A stretch of DNA of 64,000 bases. Source: Hyphomicrobiales bacterium. Lineage in GTDB: Bacteria; Pseudomonadota; Alphaproteobacteria; Parvibaculales; Parvibaculaceae. Numbering within the stretch: the stretch's first letter is position 1; each line of letters starts with the position of its first letter. The stretch spans positions 1 through 64,000 of the forward strand of contig WGND01000005.1 of the NCBI GenBank assembly GCA_016124805.1, read 5' to 3'. This document shows positions 26,122 to 35,134 of the stretch, in pieces. The notes under the pieces are model-generated. The model had not been told where the DNA came from. It saw only the letters and a list, made by a program, of their open reading frames with translations, and did no database searches. Position numbers and translations under genes: made by a program.

Positions 26122-27528
26122 TCAGCGCTTCCCGCCGCCTGCCTTGGATGGCTCCGCGGCGAGTTTGGCAATCAGCCCGCCCAGATCTTCAATCTCCGTC
26201 AGCTTCAACCCGGTCGACGGGCGCTGGCGGGCGGTTGAGGCAGGCAGAATAGCGCGTTTGAAACCGAGTTTTTCTGCTTCTTTCAATCGCGCCTCCATCT
26301 GGCTCACCGGACGGACACTGCCTGAAAGCGCGATTTCGCCGAAAATCACGCAATCAGACGGCAGGGCATTGCCGGTGATCGAGGAGACAAGGGCCCCGGC
26401 CACGGCAAGGTCGGCGGCCGGCTCATTGATTCGCAGCCCACCGGCGACATTCAGATAGACATCCTGCCCGCCAAGGCTCAGCCCGCAGCGGGCATCAAGC
26501 ACCGCCAGCACCATGGAGAGGCGACCTGAGTCCCAGCCGACGACGGCGCGGCGTGGCGTGCCGAGAGAGCTCTGGGCGACCAGCGCCTGAATTTCCACCA
26601 GCACGGGCCGCGTGCCTTCAATGCCGGCGAAGACGGCGCTGCCACTCGATTCACCATCGCGCTCGCCGATAAACAGAGCCGACGGATTGGGTACTTCGGA
26701 GAGGCCCAGCTCACCCATCTCGAAGACGCCGATTTCATTGCCCGGGCCGAAACGGTTTTTCACCGCGCGCAGAATGCGGAACTGATGGCCGCGTTCCCCT
26801 TCAAAATAGACAACCGTATCGACCATATGTTCGACAACACGGGGACCGGCGATCTGGCCATCCTTGGTCACATGGCCGACCAGAATGATCGCCGTGCCAT
26901 GACGCTTGGCAAAGCGCACCAGCTCCTGTGAACAGGCGCGCACCTGCCCGACGGTGCCGGGGGCGGATTCAAGCGTGTCGGTCCACATTGTCTGAATGGA
27001 GTCGATGACCACGGCAGCGGGCGGTTTACCCTCGCTGAGGGTGGCCAGAATATCCTTGAGATTGGTCTCGGCGCCGAGGGCGACGGGCGCATCGGCAAGA
27101 CCCAGACGGCGCGCGCGCATGCGCACCTGCGCAATAGCTTCTTCACCGGAGATGTAAACGACCTCGGCTTTGCTTTTGCCGAAAGCGGCCATGGCCTGCA
27201 GCAGCAAGGTCGATTTGCCAATCCCCGGATCGCCGCCAATCAGAATGGCGGAACCGGCCACAAGCCCGCCGCCCAGCACGCGGTCAAACTCGTCAATGCC
27301 GGATTTCAGGCGTGGCGGCTCGGCGGATTCACCTGCCATTGACACAAGCTCAATCTTGCGACCCTTGGCGCCACCCGAGCCTTTTTGCGGCCCGCCGCCG
27401 ACACCGGCCGTGTCCGGCTGTTCCTCGGTAATCGTATTCCATTCGCCACAGGAGTCGCAGCGCCCCGCCCAACGCGGCGCCACCGCACCACAGGACTGGC
27501 AGACATAGATACGTTGTGGTCGAGCCAT
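26122..27528 (-). CDS. radA: DNA repair protein RadA
   Basis: RadA (Sms) is a hexameric RecA-like helicase that drives branch migration in recombination. The 468-residue protein begins with the zinc finger CQSCGAVAPRWAGRCDSCGEW, then the RecA-like core with Walker A GGDPGIGKSTLLLQ and Walker B VVIDSIQTMW, and the RadA-specific KNRFGPGNEIGVFEM motif. The C-terminal third is the Lon-protease-like domain (LSGSVRPVSQMEARLKEAEK), which lacks protease activity in RadA. It sits between mlaF and cvpA on the minus strand. Confidence 0.97.
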   Translation of the reverse strand: MARPQRIYVCQSCGAVAPRWAGRCDSCGEWNTITEEQPDTAGVGGGPQKGSGGAKGRKIELVSMAGESAEPPRLKSGIDEFDRVLGGGLVAGSAILIGGDPGIGKSTLLLQAMAAFGKSKAEVVYISGEEAIAQVRMRARRLGLADAPVALGAETNLKDILATLSEGKPPAAVVIDSIQTMWTDTLESAPGTVGQVRACSQELVRFAKRHGTAIILVGHVTKDGQIAGPRVVEHMVDTVVYFEGERGHQFRILRAVKNRFGPGNEIGVFEMGELGLSEVPNPSALFIGERDGESSGSAVFAGIEGTRPVLVEIQALVAQSSLGTPRRAVVGWDSGRLSMVLAVLDARCGLSLGGQDVYLNVAGGLRINEPAADLAVAGALVSSITGNALPSDCVIFGEIALSGSVRPVSQMEARLKEAEKLGFKRAILPASTARQRPSTGLKLTEIEDLGGLIAKLAAEPSKAGGGKR

Positions 27529-27570
27529 TGAGCTTCCGATATTTCGAACGGCATTTAGCCGCCCAGATCA

Positions 27571-28344
27571 TTAGGGCTTGAGGAGTTCCATCTGGATCGG
27601 GCCTTCGGCGCGTCCATGGATGAACTGGTCCACATAATCATTGCCGCTGGCATCCACTTCCGCGCGGGTGCCCGACCAGATGATCTTGCCCTTGTAGATC
27701 ATGGCAATCTTGTCGGCAATCTTGCGCGCGCTTGCCATGTCATGCGTGATGGAAAGCGTTGTCGCGCCGAGTTCCTTCACGCTGTCCACGATCAGCTCAT
27801 TGATGACATCCGACATGATCGGATCAAGACCTGTTGTGGGTTCGTCGAAGAAAATGATTTCAGGATCAGCGGCAATGGCGCGGGCCAGACCCACGCGCTT
27901 CTGCATGCCGCCGGAAAGTTCAGCCGGATAAAGCGGGCCGACTTCAGCGCCCAGACCCACCTTGGCAAGCTTGTCATAGGCAATGTCGCGCGCCTTGGCG
28001 CGTTTCATCTTGCGGCCCTGAATAAGACCGAAGGCAACATTTTCCCAGACGGGAAGACTGTCAAAGAGGGCAGCCCCCTGAAACAGCATGCCGAATTTGC
28101 GCAGCACTTCCTCGCGCGCACCGCTATCCATCTTCAGCACATTCTCACCGTCGACGAGAATTTCGCCGCTATCGGGGCGAATGATGCCGAGCACACATTT
28201 GATCATTACCGATTTGCCCGTGCCCGACCCGCCAATGACAACCAGCGAAGAGCCCTTGTCCACGGTCAGGTTGATGCCATCCAGCACCACCTTGGAGCCG
28301 AAGCGCTTATGGACATTTCTGAGTTCGATTTTGACGTCGCTCAT
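27571..28344 (-). CDS. mlaF: MlaF-type ABC transporter ATPase
   Basis: The ATP-binding subunit of a phospholipid (Mla-type) transporter that maintains outer-membrane lipid asymmetry. The 257-residue protein has Walker A VIGGSGTGKSVMIKCVL, Q-loop at KFGMLFQGAALFDSLPVWEN, signature LSGGMQKRVGLARAI and Walker B EIIFFDEPTTGLDPI. The FQGAALFDS(L) segment and AELSGGMQKR signature are typical of MlaF. It lies 7 bases after mlaE. ATG 28344 is used; TTG 28362 inside mlaE is the alternative. Confidence 0.94.
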   Translation of the reverse strand: MSDVKIELRNVHKRFGSKVVLDGINLTVDKGSSLVVIGGSGTGKSVMIKCVLGIIRPDSGEILVDGENVLKMDSGAREEVLRKFGMLFQGAALFDSLPVWENVAFGLIQGRKMKRAKARDIAYDKLAKVGLGAEVGPLYPAELSGGMQKRVGLARAIAADPEIIFFDEPTTGLDPIMSDVINELIVDSVKELGATTLSITHDMASARKIADKIAMIYKGKIIWSGTRAEVDASGNDYVDQFIHGRAEGPIQMELLKP

Positions 28345-28351
28345 ACCGGTC

Positions 28352-29125
28352 TCACTTCGCAAAGAGCAGGGAGGTCATGACGTAGTTCGTCGCCAGGATC
28401 AGGATGGAGGCGGTCACCACAGCATTGGTTGTTGCGCGGCCCACGCCCTGAGCGCCACCCTTGCTGTTGAAGCCGTGATAGCAGCCCATAATCGCGATGA
28501 CGAAGCCGAACACAGCCGCCTTGATGAGGCCCGAGGTCACGTCATCAGCTTTGAGGAAATCATAGGTGTTCTTGATATAGACGCCGGCATTGAATTCCAG
28601 CGACTGCGTGCTGACGATGAAGCCGCCCATGACGCCCAGAATATCGGCGATGAACACCAGCAGCGGCAGCGTGATGACAGCAGCAAGCACGCGCGGCACC
28701 ACCAGATATTTATACGGATTGGTGGAGAGCGTGGTCAGCGCATCAATCTGTTCGGTCACCCGCATGGTGCCAAGCTCGGCGGCAATCGCGGCACTTACGC
28801 GTCCCGCCACCATCAGGCCCGCCATCACGGGGCCAAGCTCGCGCGTGATGCCAAGCGCCACAATGCTTGCGACAATGAGTTCGGAGTTGAACTGGCTGCC
28901 GCCATAATAGATCTGCAGGGCAAGAGCGCCGCCGGTAAAGAAAGCCGTCAGCGCCACCACCGGCAGCGAGAAATAGCCGATGCGCATCATCTGCTGCAGC
29001 AGCAGCCGGCCGAAATAGGGTGGGCGCAAGATATGGGTCAGCGTTGTCCAGGTGAAGACGGACAGTTTGCCGATTTCGCCCAGGGTCTCCAGAACCACAC
29101 GGCCAATGATCGCCAGAAAATTCAT
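28352..29125 (-). CDS. mlaE: MlaE-type ABC transporter permease
   Basis: The membrane permease partner of MlaF, 257 residues with five to six hydrophobic segments. Family features include FFTGGALALQIYYGG, the coupling segment ALGITRELGPVMAGLMVAGR, and AAELGTMRVTEQIDAL. No MlaD-type MCE substrate-binding gene follows; the unit here is just mlaE-mlaF, so the MCE subunit must be elsewhere. The start codon overlaps the alr stop by 4 bases (ATGA), indicating coupled translation. Confidence 0.94.
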   Translation of the reverse strand: MNFLAIIGRVVLETLGEIGKLSVFTWTTLTHILRPPYFGRLLLQQMMRIGYFSLPVVALTAFFTGGALALQIYYGGSQFNSELIVASIVALGITRELGPVMAGLMVAGRVSAAIAAELGTMRVTEQIDALTTLSTNPYKYLVVPRVLAAVITLPLLVFIADILGVMGGFIVSTQSLEFNAGVYIKNTYDFLKADDVTSGLIKAAVFGFVIAIMGCYHGFNSKGGAQGVGRATTNAVVTASILILATNYVMTSLLFAK

Positions 29126-30333
29126 GCTCGCTCCCCATCCGTGATGGTGCCGTTGGCCTGATAGAGACGCATATATCGCTTTCCCAGACTGGTGAGTATT
29201 TCATAGCCGATGGTGCCAGCTCGCGCGCCCACATCGTCAAGATCGATATGGGGCCCGATCAGCTCGGCCAGATCGCCCCGCTTTATAGTATCTTTAGGGA
29301 TATGGGTCACGTCTATGGTGAGCATATCCATGGAAACACGACCGACCACCGGCGCGATCATGCCCGCGACGTAAACAGAGCCGCCCCGCATGTGATCGCG
29401 GTCCCGATTGCTCAGAACGCGGAAATAGCCATCCGCATAGCCGATAGAGAGTACCGCAAGGCGCTGATGGCCCTTGATGCGATAATCAGCACCATAGCCG
29501 ACGCCTGTGCCCTCATCGGCCTCACGCAACTGCAGAATGCGCGCCTGCGCCGTCACAACCGGGCGGAAGGGGTTTGCTTTGTTGATGAACGGATTGCCGC
29601 CATAGAGCCCGATTCCGGGTCGCAGCAGGTCATATTGATAGGTGTTGCCGAGAAAGGTGCCTGCCGTGTTGGCAAGGCTGGCTGGCGCCTTGTCCAGCCC
29701 GAAGGGCAGGCGGGCCCGCAAGGCGTCAAAGCGCAATCGCTGTGCCTCATTCTGCGGATTGGCGGCATCATCGCCACAGGCGAGATGGCTCATGACAAGG
29801 GTAATCGCCATGGCATCCAGCCGCTGAGGCTGCCCGATCAGCATTTCGGCTTCGCCGGCCGTCAGGCCGAGGCGTGTGAGCCCCGTATCAAAATGCAGGC
29901 AGGCCTCAAGGCGCTTGCCGACGCGATGGCATTCCCGCGCCCACTCGGCCACCTCGTCGAGCGTGCTGAGGCAGGGCTGAAGGCGATATTCACTGAAGAG
30001 AGGGGCCGCATCGGGGAAGAGCCCGTCGAGCACATAAATGGTCGCGTCCGGCAGCAGAGCCCGCAGGACGCGTCCTTCGGAGGCTTCGGCCACAAAGAAT
30101 TGGCGGCAGCCCTCCGCCCAGAGGCGGCGGGAGACAGGGGCCACGCCCAGCCCATAAGCATCCGCCTTCACCACCGCCGCCGCTTTGGCGCATGGCGCGG
30201 CCTTGCAGATCAGGCCGTAATTATGGGCAAGGGCGTCCAGATCAACATGCAGCACGCCGCTGGCAGCCGCGATGTCAGCCTCATAAGGGGATGCGGCCTT
30301 GGCCGACACGTCGGACAGGGTCAAAACCGGCAT
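29122..30333 (-). CDS. alr: Alanine racemase
   Basis: A PLP-dependent racemase that supplies D-alanine for peptidoglycan. The 403-residue protein has the barrel start SGVLHVDLDALAHNYGL and the PLP Lys56 in VVKADAYGLG. The second-domain catalytic Tyr lies in GTGVGYGADYRIKG, and GYADGYFR with VGRVSMDMLTID form the dimer-contributed site. The N-terminus carries about 25 extra residues before the usual start. It overlaps mlaE by 4 bases. The 153-base gap to dnaB (30334-30486) shows no clear terminator. Confidence 0.96.
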   Translation of the reverse strand: MPVLTLSDVSAKAASPYEADIAAASGVLHVDLDALAHNYGLICKAAPCAKAAAVVKADAYGLGVAPVSRRLWAEGCRQFFVAEASEGRVLRALLPDATIYVLDGLFPDAAPLFSEYRLQPCLSTLDEVAEWARECHRVGKRLEACLHFDTGLTRLGLTAGEAEMLIGQPQRLDAMAITLVMSHLACGDDAANPQNEAQRLRFDALRARLPFGLDKAPASLANTAGTFLGNTYQYDLLRPGIGLYGGNPFINKANPFRPVVTAQARILQLREADEGTGVGYGADYRIKGHQRLAVLSIGYADGYFRVLSNRDRDHMRGGSVYVAGMIAPVVGRVSMDMLTIDVTHIPKDTIKRGDLAELIGPHIDLDDVGARAGTIGYEILTSLGKRYMRLYQANGTITDGERA

Positions 30334-30486
30334 TCCATGGCAAATGAGGCGGGCATCAAGGCAGGCATTTCCTGTGGCAGTGAAGGGGCCAAAATCCAGC
30401 TTGCGCCTGATTTCAGCACAGACTCATAACGCATTGCTTAAGCTACAAGCCTAGCACGTGCCCGGCGCATATTCGAAGCGGTGATC

Positions 30487-31980
30487 TTACTCGAACGGGT
30501 CCTGCATATGGGCCTGATCGAGATTGGAAAAGCGTGTGACGTCGGCCTGGAACTGCATCTTGACCGTCCCTGTAGGGCCGTGACGCTGCTTGCCGATGAT
30601 CACTTCGGCCAGACCATGGACATGGCCCATTTCATCCTGCCAGGCCAGATGTTCCGGCGTGCCCTCACGAGGCTCCTTGCGCGAGACGTAATATTCTTCC
30701 CGGAAGACGAACATCACCACGTCGGCGTCCTGCTCAATCGAACCGGATTCACGCAAGTCGGAAAGCTGGGGCCGCTTGTCTTCGCGCGCTTCCACCTGAC
30801 GCGAAAGCTGCGACAGCGCCAGAATTGGCACATTCAGTTCCTTGGCCAGTGCTTTCAGCCCGGTCGTGATCTGGGTTACTTCCTGCACGCGATTGTCGCC
30901 ATATTTGCCGCCGCCGGAAAGAAGCTGCAGATAGTCGATCACCAACAGGCCAAGCCCGCGCTGCCGCTTCAGGCGCCGGGCACGCGCCGCCAGTGTCGCG
31001 ATGGTCAGGCCGCCTGTGTCGTCGATATAGAGCGGCACGCTCTGCAGCTCGCGCGAGGCATCGACCAGCTGATGAAATTCATTCTCGTCAATCTTGCCGC
31101 GGCGGATGCGTTCCGATGGCACGCCGGACTGCTCTGCCAGCAGACGTGTGGCGAGCTGTTCAGCCGACATTTCAAGCGAGAAGAAACCGACGATCGCGCC
31201 GTCCAGAACCTTGACGCTGCCATCGGTCTGATGCTCGGCCTTGTAGGCCTTGGCGGCATTGAAGGCGATATTGGTGGCAAGCGCTGTCTTGCCCATTGAG
31301 GGGCGTCCGGCAAGGATCAGCAGATCGGAAGGCTGCAAGCCGCCAAGCCGTGAGTCGAGATCGCGCAGGCCCGTGGAAATGCCCGACAGACCGCCGTCAC
31401 GCTCATAGGCCGCCGCCGCCATATCAATGGCGACCTTCAGCGCCTCGTGGAAATTCTGGAAGCCGCCTTCATATTTGCCACTCTCGGCGAGCTGATAAAG
31501 CGCCTGTTCGGCATCGAGAATTTGCTGTGCCGGCGTGTCATCAATCGGCGCCTCATAAGCGCGATTATGAATATCCGTACCCACCGTAATCAGGTCGCGC
31601 CGTACCGCCAGATCATAGATCATGCGGGCATATTCATCGACATTGATGATGGTCGTGGCCGCGCCTGCCAGTCGCGCGAGATATTGCGGGCCGCCGATTT
31701 CAGCCAGTGCTTCATCACGCTCGAAATAGTTTTTCAACGTCACAGGCGAAGCGAGGTGACCGGCGGTGATGAGCTTGGCCGCCGCCTCGTAAATGCGCCC
31801 ATGCAACGGGTCGAAGAAGTGACGCGGCTCCAGAAAACTGGCGATACGGTCATAGGCTTCGTTATTGATCAGCATGACGCCGATCAAGGCCTGTTCGGCT
31901 TCAATATTATGCGGGCTTACACGATAGGACGGATCATCCTCGTGTTCAGCGGCCTGATAGGCAGATGACGTATTTTCCAT
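30487..31980 (-). CDS. dnaB: Replicative DNA helicase DnaB
   Basis: DnaB is the hexameric 5'-3' helicase at the replication fork. The 497-residue protein has the N-terminal helical domain (SPHNIEAEQALIGVMLINNE), the linker, and the RecA-like C-terminal domain with Walker A LILAGRPSMGKTALATN, Walker B LLVIDYLQLL, and the SQLSRQVEAREDKRPQLSDL arginine-finger region. Length and motifs are normal, with no intein. Three DnaA-box-like sites lie 60-95 bases upstream of its start. alr follows in the same direction. Confidence 0.98.
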   Translation of the reverse strand: MENTSSAYQAAEHEDDPSYRVSPHNIEAEQALIGVMLINNEAYDRIASFLEPRHFFDPLHGRIYEAAAKLITAGHLASPVTLKNYFERDEALAEIGGPQYLARLAGAATTIINVDEYARMIYDLAVRRDLITVGTDIHNRAYEAPIDDTPAQQILDAEQALYQLAESGKYEGGFQNFHEALKVAIDMAAAAYERDGGLSGISTGLRDLDSRLGGLQPSDLLILAGRPSMGKTALATNIAFNAAKAYKAEHQTDGSVKVLDGAIVGFFSLEMSAEQLATRLLAEQSGVPSERIRRGKIDENEFHQLVDASRELQSVPLYIDDTGGLTIATLAARARRLKRQRGLGLLVIDYLQLLSGGGKYGDNRVQEVTQITTGLKALAKELNVPILALSQLSRQVEAREDKRPQLSDLRESGSIEQDADVVMFVFREEYYVSRKEPREGTPEHLAWQDEMGHVHGLAEVIIGKQRHGPTGTVKMQFQADVTRFSNLDQAHMQDPFE

Positions 31981-32038
31981 GATCCTGTTCTACGACACCT
32001 CTGCAGCAGAATGTCCCTCTAATTGGCAGCGCTGGAAT

Positions 32039-32073
32039 TTACCCACAGGGAAGTTCTCCACAGTTGTGAATAA
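32039..32073. promoter_or_regulatory. Cluster of three DnaA-box-like sites upstream of dnaB
   Basis: In the 294-base gap between dnaB and doxX, 32065-32073 read on the minus strand is TTATTCACA, a perfect match to TTATNCACA. Two plus-strand sites, TTACCCACA (32039-32047) and TTCTCCACA (32054-32062), differ by one base each. All three fall within 35 bases, upstream of the dnaB start at 31980. They could make dnaB expression respond to DnaA. The rest of the gap shows no AT-rich unwinding element or array of boxes, so an origin is not supported. Confidence 0.45.
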
Positions 32074-32274
32074 CGGGGATGAATTTCCGACCGTGCAACG
32101 AGAGCGATTCTGCGCTGAGTCGCCTCGATCCAGAAGCCGGACGGTGTGGATTGTCTCGCAGACGCAACAATGTGATGCGGAAAATGACGATAGTCACCGT
32201 AATCAAAGCAGGCCTAATCTCCCATCCCGGACCGGCCCGCTGGGAGGCTGGTCGAAAAGAGGCGGAGACAAAGA

Positions 32275-32661
32275 ATGCCAACCACAAATTATGCGACCTT
32301 GGCCGCGCGACTTCTGATCAGTGTGCTTTTCATCATGGCGGGAGCCAACAAGGCATTCCACGCGGATGGGACAATTGCCTATATCGCGTCTTCGGGTCTT
32401 CCCTTTCCGCCCCTTTCCTATGCCGGTGCTGTGGCCGTCGAATTGGGCGGTGGCCTGCTCCTGCTTCTTGGCTATCAGACCAAATGGGCGGCTCTGGCCC
32501 TTGCCATCTTCACGCTGGTGACGGCTGCCGTCTTCCACAATAATTTTGCCGATCAGACGCAGATGATCATGTTCATGAAGAACCTCGCCATTGCAGGCGG
32601 CCTCTTCCAGATCTTCGCCTATGGCGGCGGTGGCTGGAGCATCGACGCCCGCCGCGCCTGA
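32275..32661 (+). CDS. DoxX family membrane protein
   Basis: A 128-residue four-helix membrane protein of the DoxX family. Supporting segments are the start AARLLISVLFIMAGANKAFH with its conserved FxxAGxxK pattern, VAVELGGGLLLLLGYQTKWA, ALAIFTLVTAAVFHNNF, and MKNLAIAGGLFQIFAYG. Members are linked to thiosulfate oxidation or redox stress, but most are uncharacterised. GGAG is seven bases before ATG 32275. It converges on the CFA synthase gene with one base between the stops. Confidence 0.9.
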   Translation: MPTTNYATLAARLLISVLFIMAGANKAFHADGTIAYIASSGLPFPPLSYAGAVAVELGGGLLLLLGYQTKWAALALAIFTLVTAAVFHNNFADQTQMIMFMKNLAIAGGLFQIFAYGGGGWSIDARRA

Positions 32662-32662
32662 G

Positions 32663-33907
32663 TTAATCGCTGGCCATCTGTCTCTTGCTGGCAGGCATGG
32701 CATTGAGATGGCGCTCACCCTCGAACATGTAATCGCGGGTGAGCGGCAGGGCCTCAATGGATTTGGTGAGCTGGAGCTGGAAGACGACGAAACCTTCATT
32801 GCGGAATGAGGTCTCCGAGCCACTGAGATAAAACTCCCACATCCGGGCGAAGCGTTCATCCAGAAGATCGACGGCTTCGGCGCGCCGGGACATGAACCGG
32901 CGACGCCATTCACGAAGCGTCTCGGCATAATGCAGGCGAAGTATTTCCAGGTCGGTCATGAAAAGCCCGGTGCGTTCCACCACCTGCGCCATTTCGCTGA
33001 AGGCCGGAATATAGCCGCCTGGGAAGATATATTTCGCAATCCAGGGATTTGTGGCGCCGGGGCCGTCAAGGCGTCCGATGGTATGGATGAGTGCGATCCC
33101 GTCAGGCTTCAGCAGCCGCTTCACGCCGTTGAAATATTCTTTGTAATGACCAACGCCGACATGTTCGAACATGCCCACCGAAACGATCCGGTCAAAGCTG
33201 TCATTGAGCAGACGATAATCCTTGAGATGGAACTGTACGCGATCCGACAGGCCGCGATCCTTGGCGCGCTGTGTCGCGATCCGGTGCTGGGCCTCGCTCA
33301 GCGTCACACCAACCACTTCGGCGCCGGTTTCCTCCGCCAGTGTCAGCGCCATGCCGCCCCAGCCGCAACCGATATCGAGCACCTTCATGCCCGCCTTAAT
33401 GTCCAGCTTGGCCGCGATATGGCGTTTTTTGGCGAGCTGGGCCTCTTCCAGCGTCATGTCGGGGCGTCCGAAATAGGCGCAGCTATATTGCTTGTCCTCA
33501 TCCAGAAAGAGGTCGTAGATCGCGCCTTCAATGTCGTAGTGATGGGCGACATTTTTCTGGGCTTTGCCGACCGGATTATGCTGGTCGATGCGCCGTTTGA
33601 AACGCCGCAAGGCGCCATAGGCCTCAAAGATGGGCGTTGCATAGGCCTGGCCCGTATTGCGGGTGATCAGGTCCAGCAGGTCATAGATGGTGGCGGGCGG
33701 ATCCACACTGATACGGCCATCCATATAGGCTTCGCCGAGCTTCAGATAGGGATTGAGGGCGAGTTCGCGGCTGACCTTGGCATCCAGCATGCGCACGGTG
33801 ACGGCAAGACCGGTGCCATCGCCAAATGAATGCTGCCGGCCGTCATGGGCGATGATGGTCAGGCTGCCGGAATCGATGATTTGCCGCATCAGGAAACGGA
33901 AAAGCAT
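32663..33907 (-). CDS. Cyclopropane-fatty-acyl-phospholipid synthase
   Basis: A SAM-dependent enzyme that adds a methylene bridge to unsaturated acyl chains of membrane phospholipids. The 414-residue protein has the N-terminal lipid-binding domain, then HHYDIEGAIYDLFLDEDKQY and SCAYF, the SAM loop VLDIGCGWGGMALTLAE, and SVGMFEHVGVGHYKEYF with the active-site Glu/His region, plus FPGGYIPAFSEM near the C-terminal part. ATG 33907 follows GGAG; GTG 33916 is possible. It is of the alphaproteobacterial CFA type rather than shorter mycolic enzymes. The neighbouring DUF389 gene is in the same direction after 97 bases with no visible terminator. Confidence 0.94.
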   Translation of the reverse strand: MLFRFLMRQIIDSGSLTIIAHDGRQHSFGDGTGLAVTVRMLDAKVSRELALNPYLKLGEAYMDGRISVDPPATIYDLLDLITRNTGQAYATPIFEAYGALRRFKRRIDQHNPVGKAQKNVAHHYDIEGAIYDLFLDEDKQYSCAYFGRPDMTLEEAQLAKKRHIAAKLDIKAGMKVLDIGCGWGGMALTLAEETGAEVVGVTLSEAQHRIATQRAKDRGLSDRVQFHLKDYRLLNDSFDRIVSVGMFEHVGVGHYKEYFNGVKRLLKPDGIALIHTIGRLDGPGATNPWIAKYIFPGGYIPAFSEMAQVVERTGLFMTDLEILRLHYAETLREWRRRFMSRRAEAVDLLDERFARMWEFYLSGSETSFRNEGFVVFQLQLTKSIEALPLTRDYMFEGERHLNAMPASKRQMASD

Positions 33908-34004
33908 GAGGGGCACTCCGTCTAATTTCTGGCGATATATTTCGGGTCTTTTGAACCTGCCTACTATTCAAGAGGCTATTGAGGGGGCAATGCAAGGGGC
34001 AATA

Positions 34005-35000
34005 TCAGGTGTTTTTCCGGATGAAATAGATGGCGACGGTGAGACCCACCAGCAGAAGCGACCAGATCCCGATGCTGATAAGGCTTGATTGCTTGGCCTC
34101 GTCGCGCTCATACCAGGTGCGTGGCCGTATGCCCTTGATGAAGAAGACGAGCTGCGCCGTCAGGTTGATGCAGGCAATGTTGATGGCAAGCAGGGTGCCG
34201 GCGGCAAGGGCCAGTGCCGGCCTGTCGATCCCGAACATATAGCCGAACGTGACGGCGGGCGGCAGCAGCGCGACGGCTACCATCACGCCGACCACTGCGC
34301 TTGAGACATTTGATGTCAGCGAAAGGGCACCTGCCGCTCCGGCTGCCAGCGCGAGCAAGATACTGTCATAGCCAAGCTCGGTACGGGTCATGAACTCCGG
34401 GCCCGTATAGTCTCCGCCCATGAAATAGCCGATCAGCCCGGAACCGACAATGGAGAGGGTGAGGCCCATCAGATTGGCAAGAGCGGCTCTCAGGATCAGT
34501 TCGCGGTCGCCGAGCGCGGTGCCGAAGGCCAGCGCCAGATTGGGGCCCAGAAGGGGTGCAATCACCATGGCCGCAATGATCACGGCCACATTATTGTTCA
34601 TGAGGCCGATAGCCGCCACGACCGTCGACAGCAGAACAAGCCAGACAAAATTCGGGTCAATCTGGGCGCCGCGCGAAATTTCCACAAAGAGCTGTTCGCG
34701 CAGGGTGGAAGGCGACGCCTTCTTTTTCTTCTCTTTTTCGTCTTTCTCGCCGGGGTCGGGAATGATCGCTTCAACCGGCAAGATCAGAATGCGCCAGTCA
34801 TCGCTGCTGCCCAGCGTCGTCTGCAGGCGATCAAGCAGGTCCTGCTGGTCGTCGGGATGGGCAAGGATGCGGACCGATTGTTTGCCATCCTCATCAGGCG
34901 CCGTGATGCGGACATCCAGCGCGTCAAATTTCTCGGCAATTGCCTCCAGCGTATCGGCATGGCCGGTCTTGGCGACAACTTCAATCAGGCGGATGGGCAT
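34005..35000 (-). CDS. DUF389/TIGR00341 family membrane protein
   Basis: A 331-residue protein with a soluble N-terminal domain of about 100 residues (IRLIEVVAKTGHADTLEAIA and later VRILAHPDDQQDLLDRLQ), a charged linker (EKDEKEKKKKASPSTLREQL), and about six transmembrane segments. The family core IGLMNNNVAVIIAAMVIAPL, LGPNLALAFGTALGD and SSAVVGVMVAVALLPP identifies DUF389. Its biochemical role is unknown; the core has repeated hydrophobic inverted-like halves suggestive of a transporter. ATG 35000 follows AGGAAG at about seven bases. It is separated from rplI by a strong terminator. Confidence 0.9.
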   Translation of the reverse strand: MPIRLIEVVAKTGHADTLEAIAEKFDALDVRITAPDEDGKQSVRILAHPDDQQDLLDRLQTTLGSSDDWRILILPVEAIIPDPGEKDEKEKKKKASPSTLREQLFVEISRGAQIDPNFVWLVLLSTVVAAIGLMNNNVAVIIAAMVIAPLLGPNLALAFGTALGDRELILRAALANLMGLTLSIVGSGLIGYFMGGDYTGPEFMTRTELGYDSILLALAAGAAGALSLTSNVSSAVVGVMVAVALLPPAVTFGYMFGIDRPALALAAGTLLAINIACINLTAQLVFFIKGIRPRTWYERDEAKQSSLISIGIWSLLLVGLTVAIYFIRKNT

Positions 35001-35079
35001 GATGACTTCCTGCGAAACTTTCACCCAGTCTCGGACGGGACGAAGGAAGATGCAAATGCTGTTCAGGAATGATGCGGCG

Positions 35080-35111
35080 CAAATAAAAACGCCGCCCCGA
35101 AGGGCGGCGTT
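35080..35111 (-). terminator. Rho-independent terminator of the rpsF-rpsR-rplI operon
   Basis: On the minus strand AACGCCGCCC (35111 down to 35102) pairs perfectly with GGGCGGCGTT (35097 down to 35088) around a TTCG tetraloop, followed by TTTATTT. It lies 24 bases after the rplI stop. The ten-pair stem with an extra-stable loop makes it a strong terminator. Confidence 0.92.
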
Positions 35112-35134
35112 CTAATTCGCTATGGCAAAGCCCA

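Noticed and set aside
29248-30429. 393-residue plus-strand frame opposite alr
   Set aside because: alr has all catalytic motifs on the minus strand; this frame has none.
32039-32274. Possible replication origin next to dnaB
   Set aside because: Only three DnaA-like sites, no AT-rich unwinding region and no dnaA, parAB or gidA genes around.
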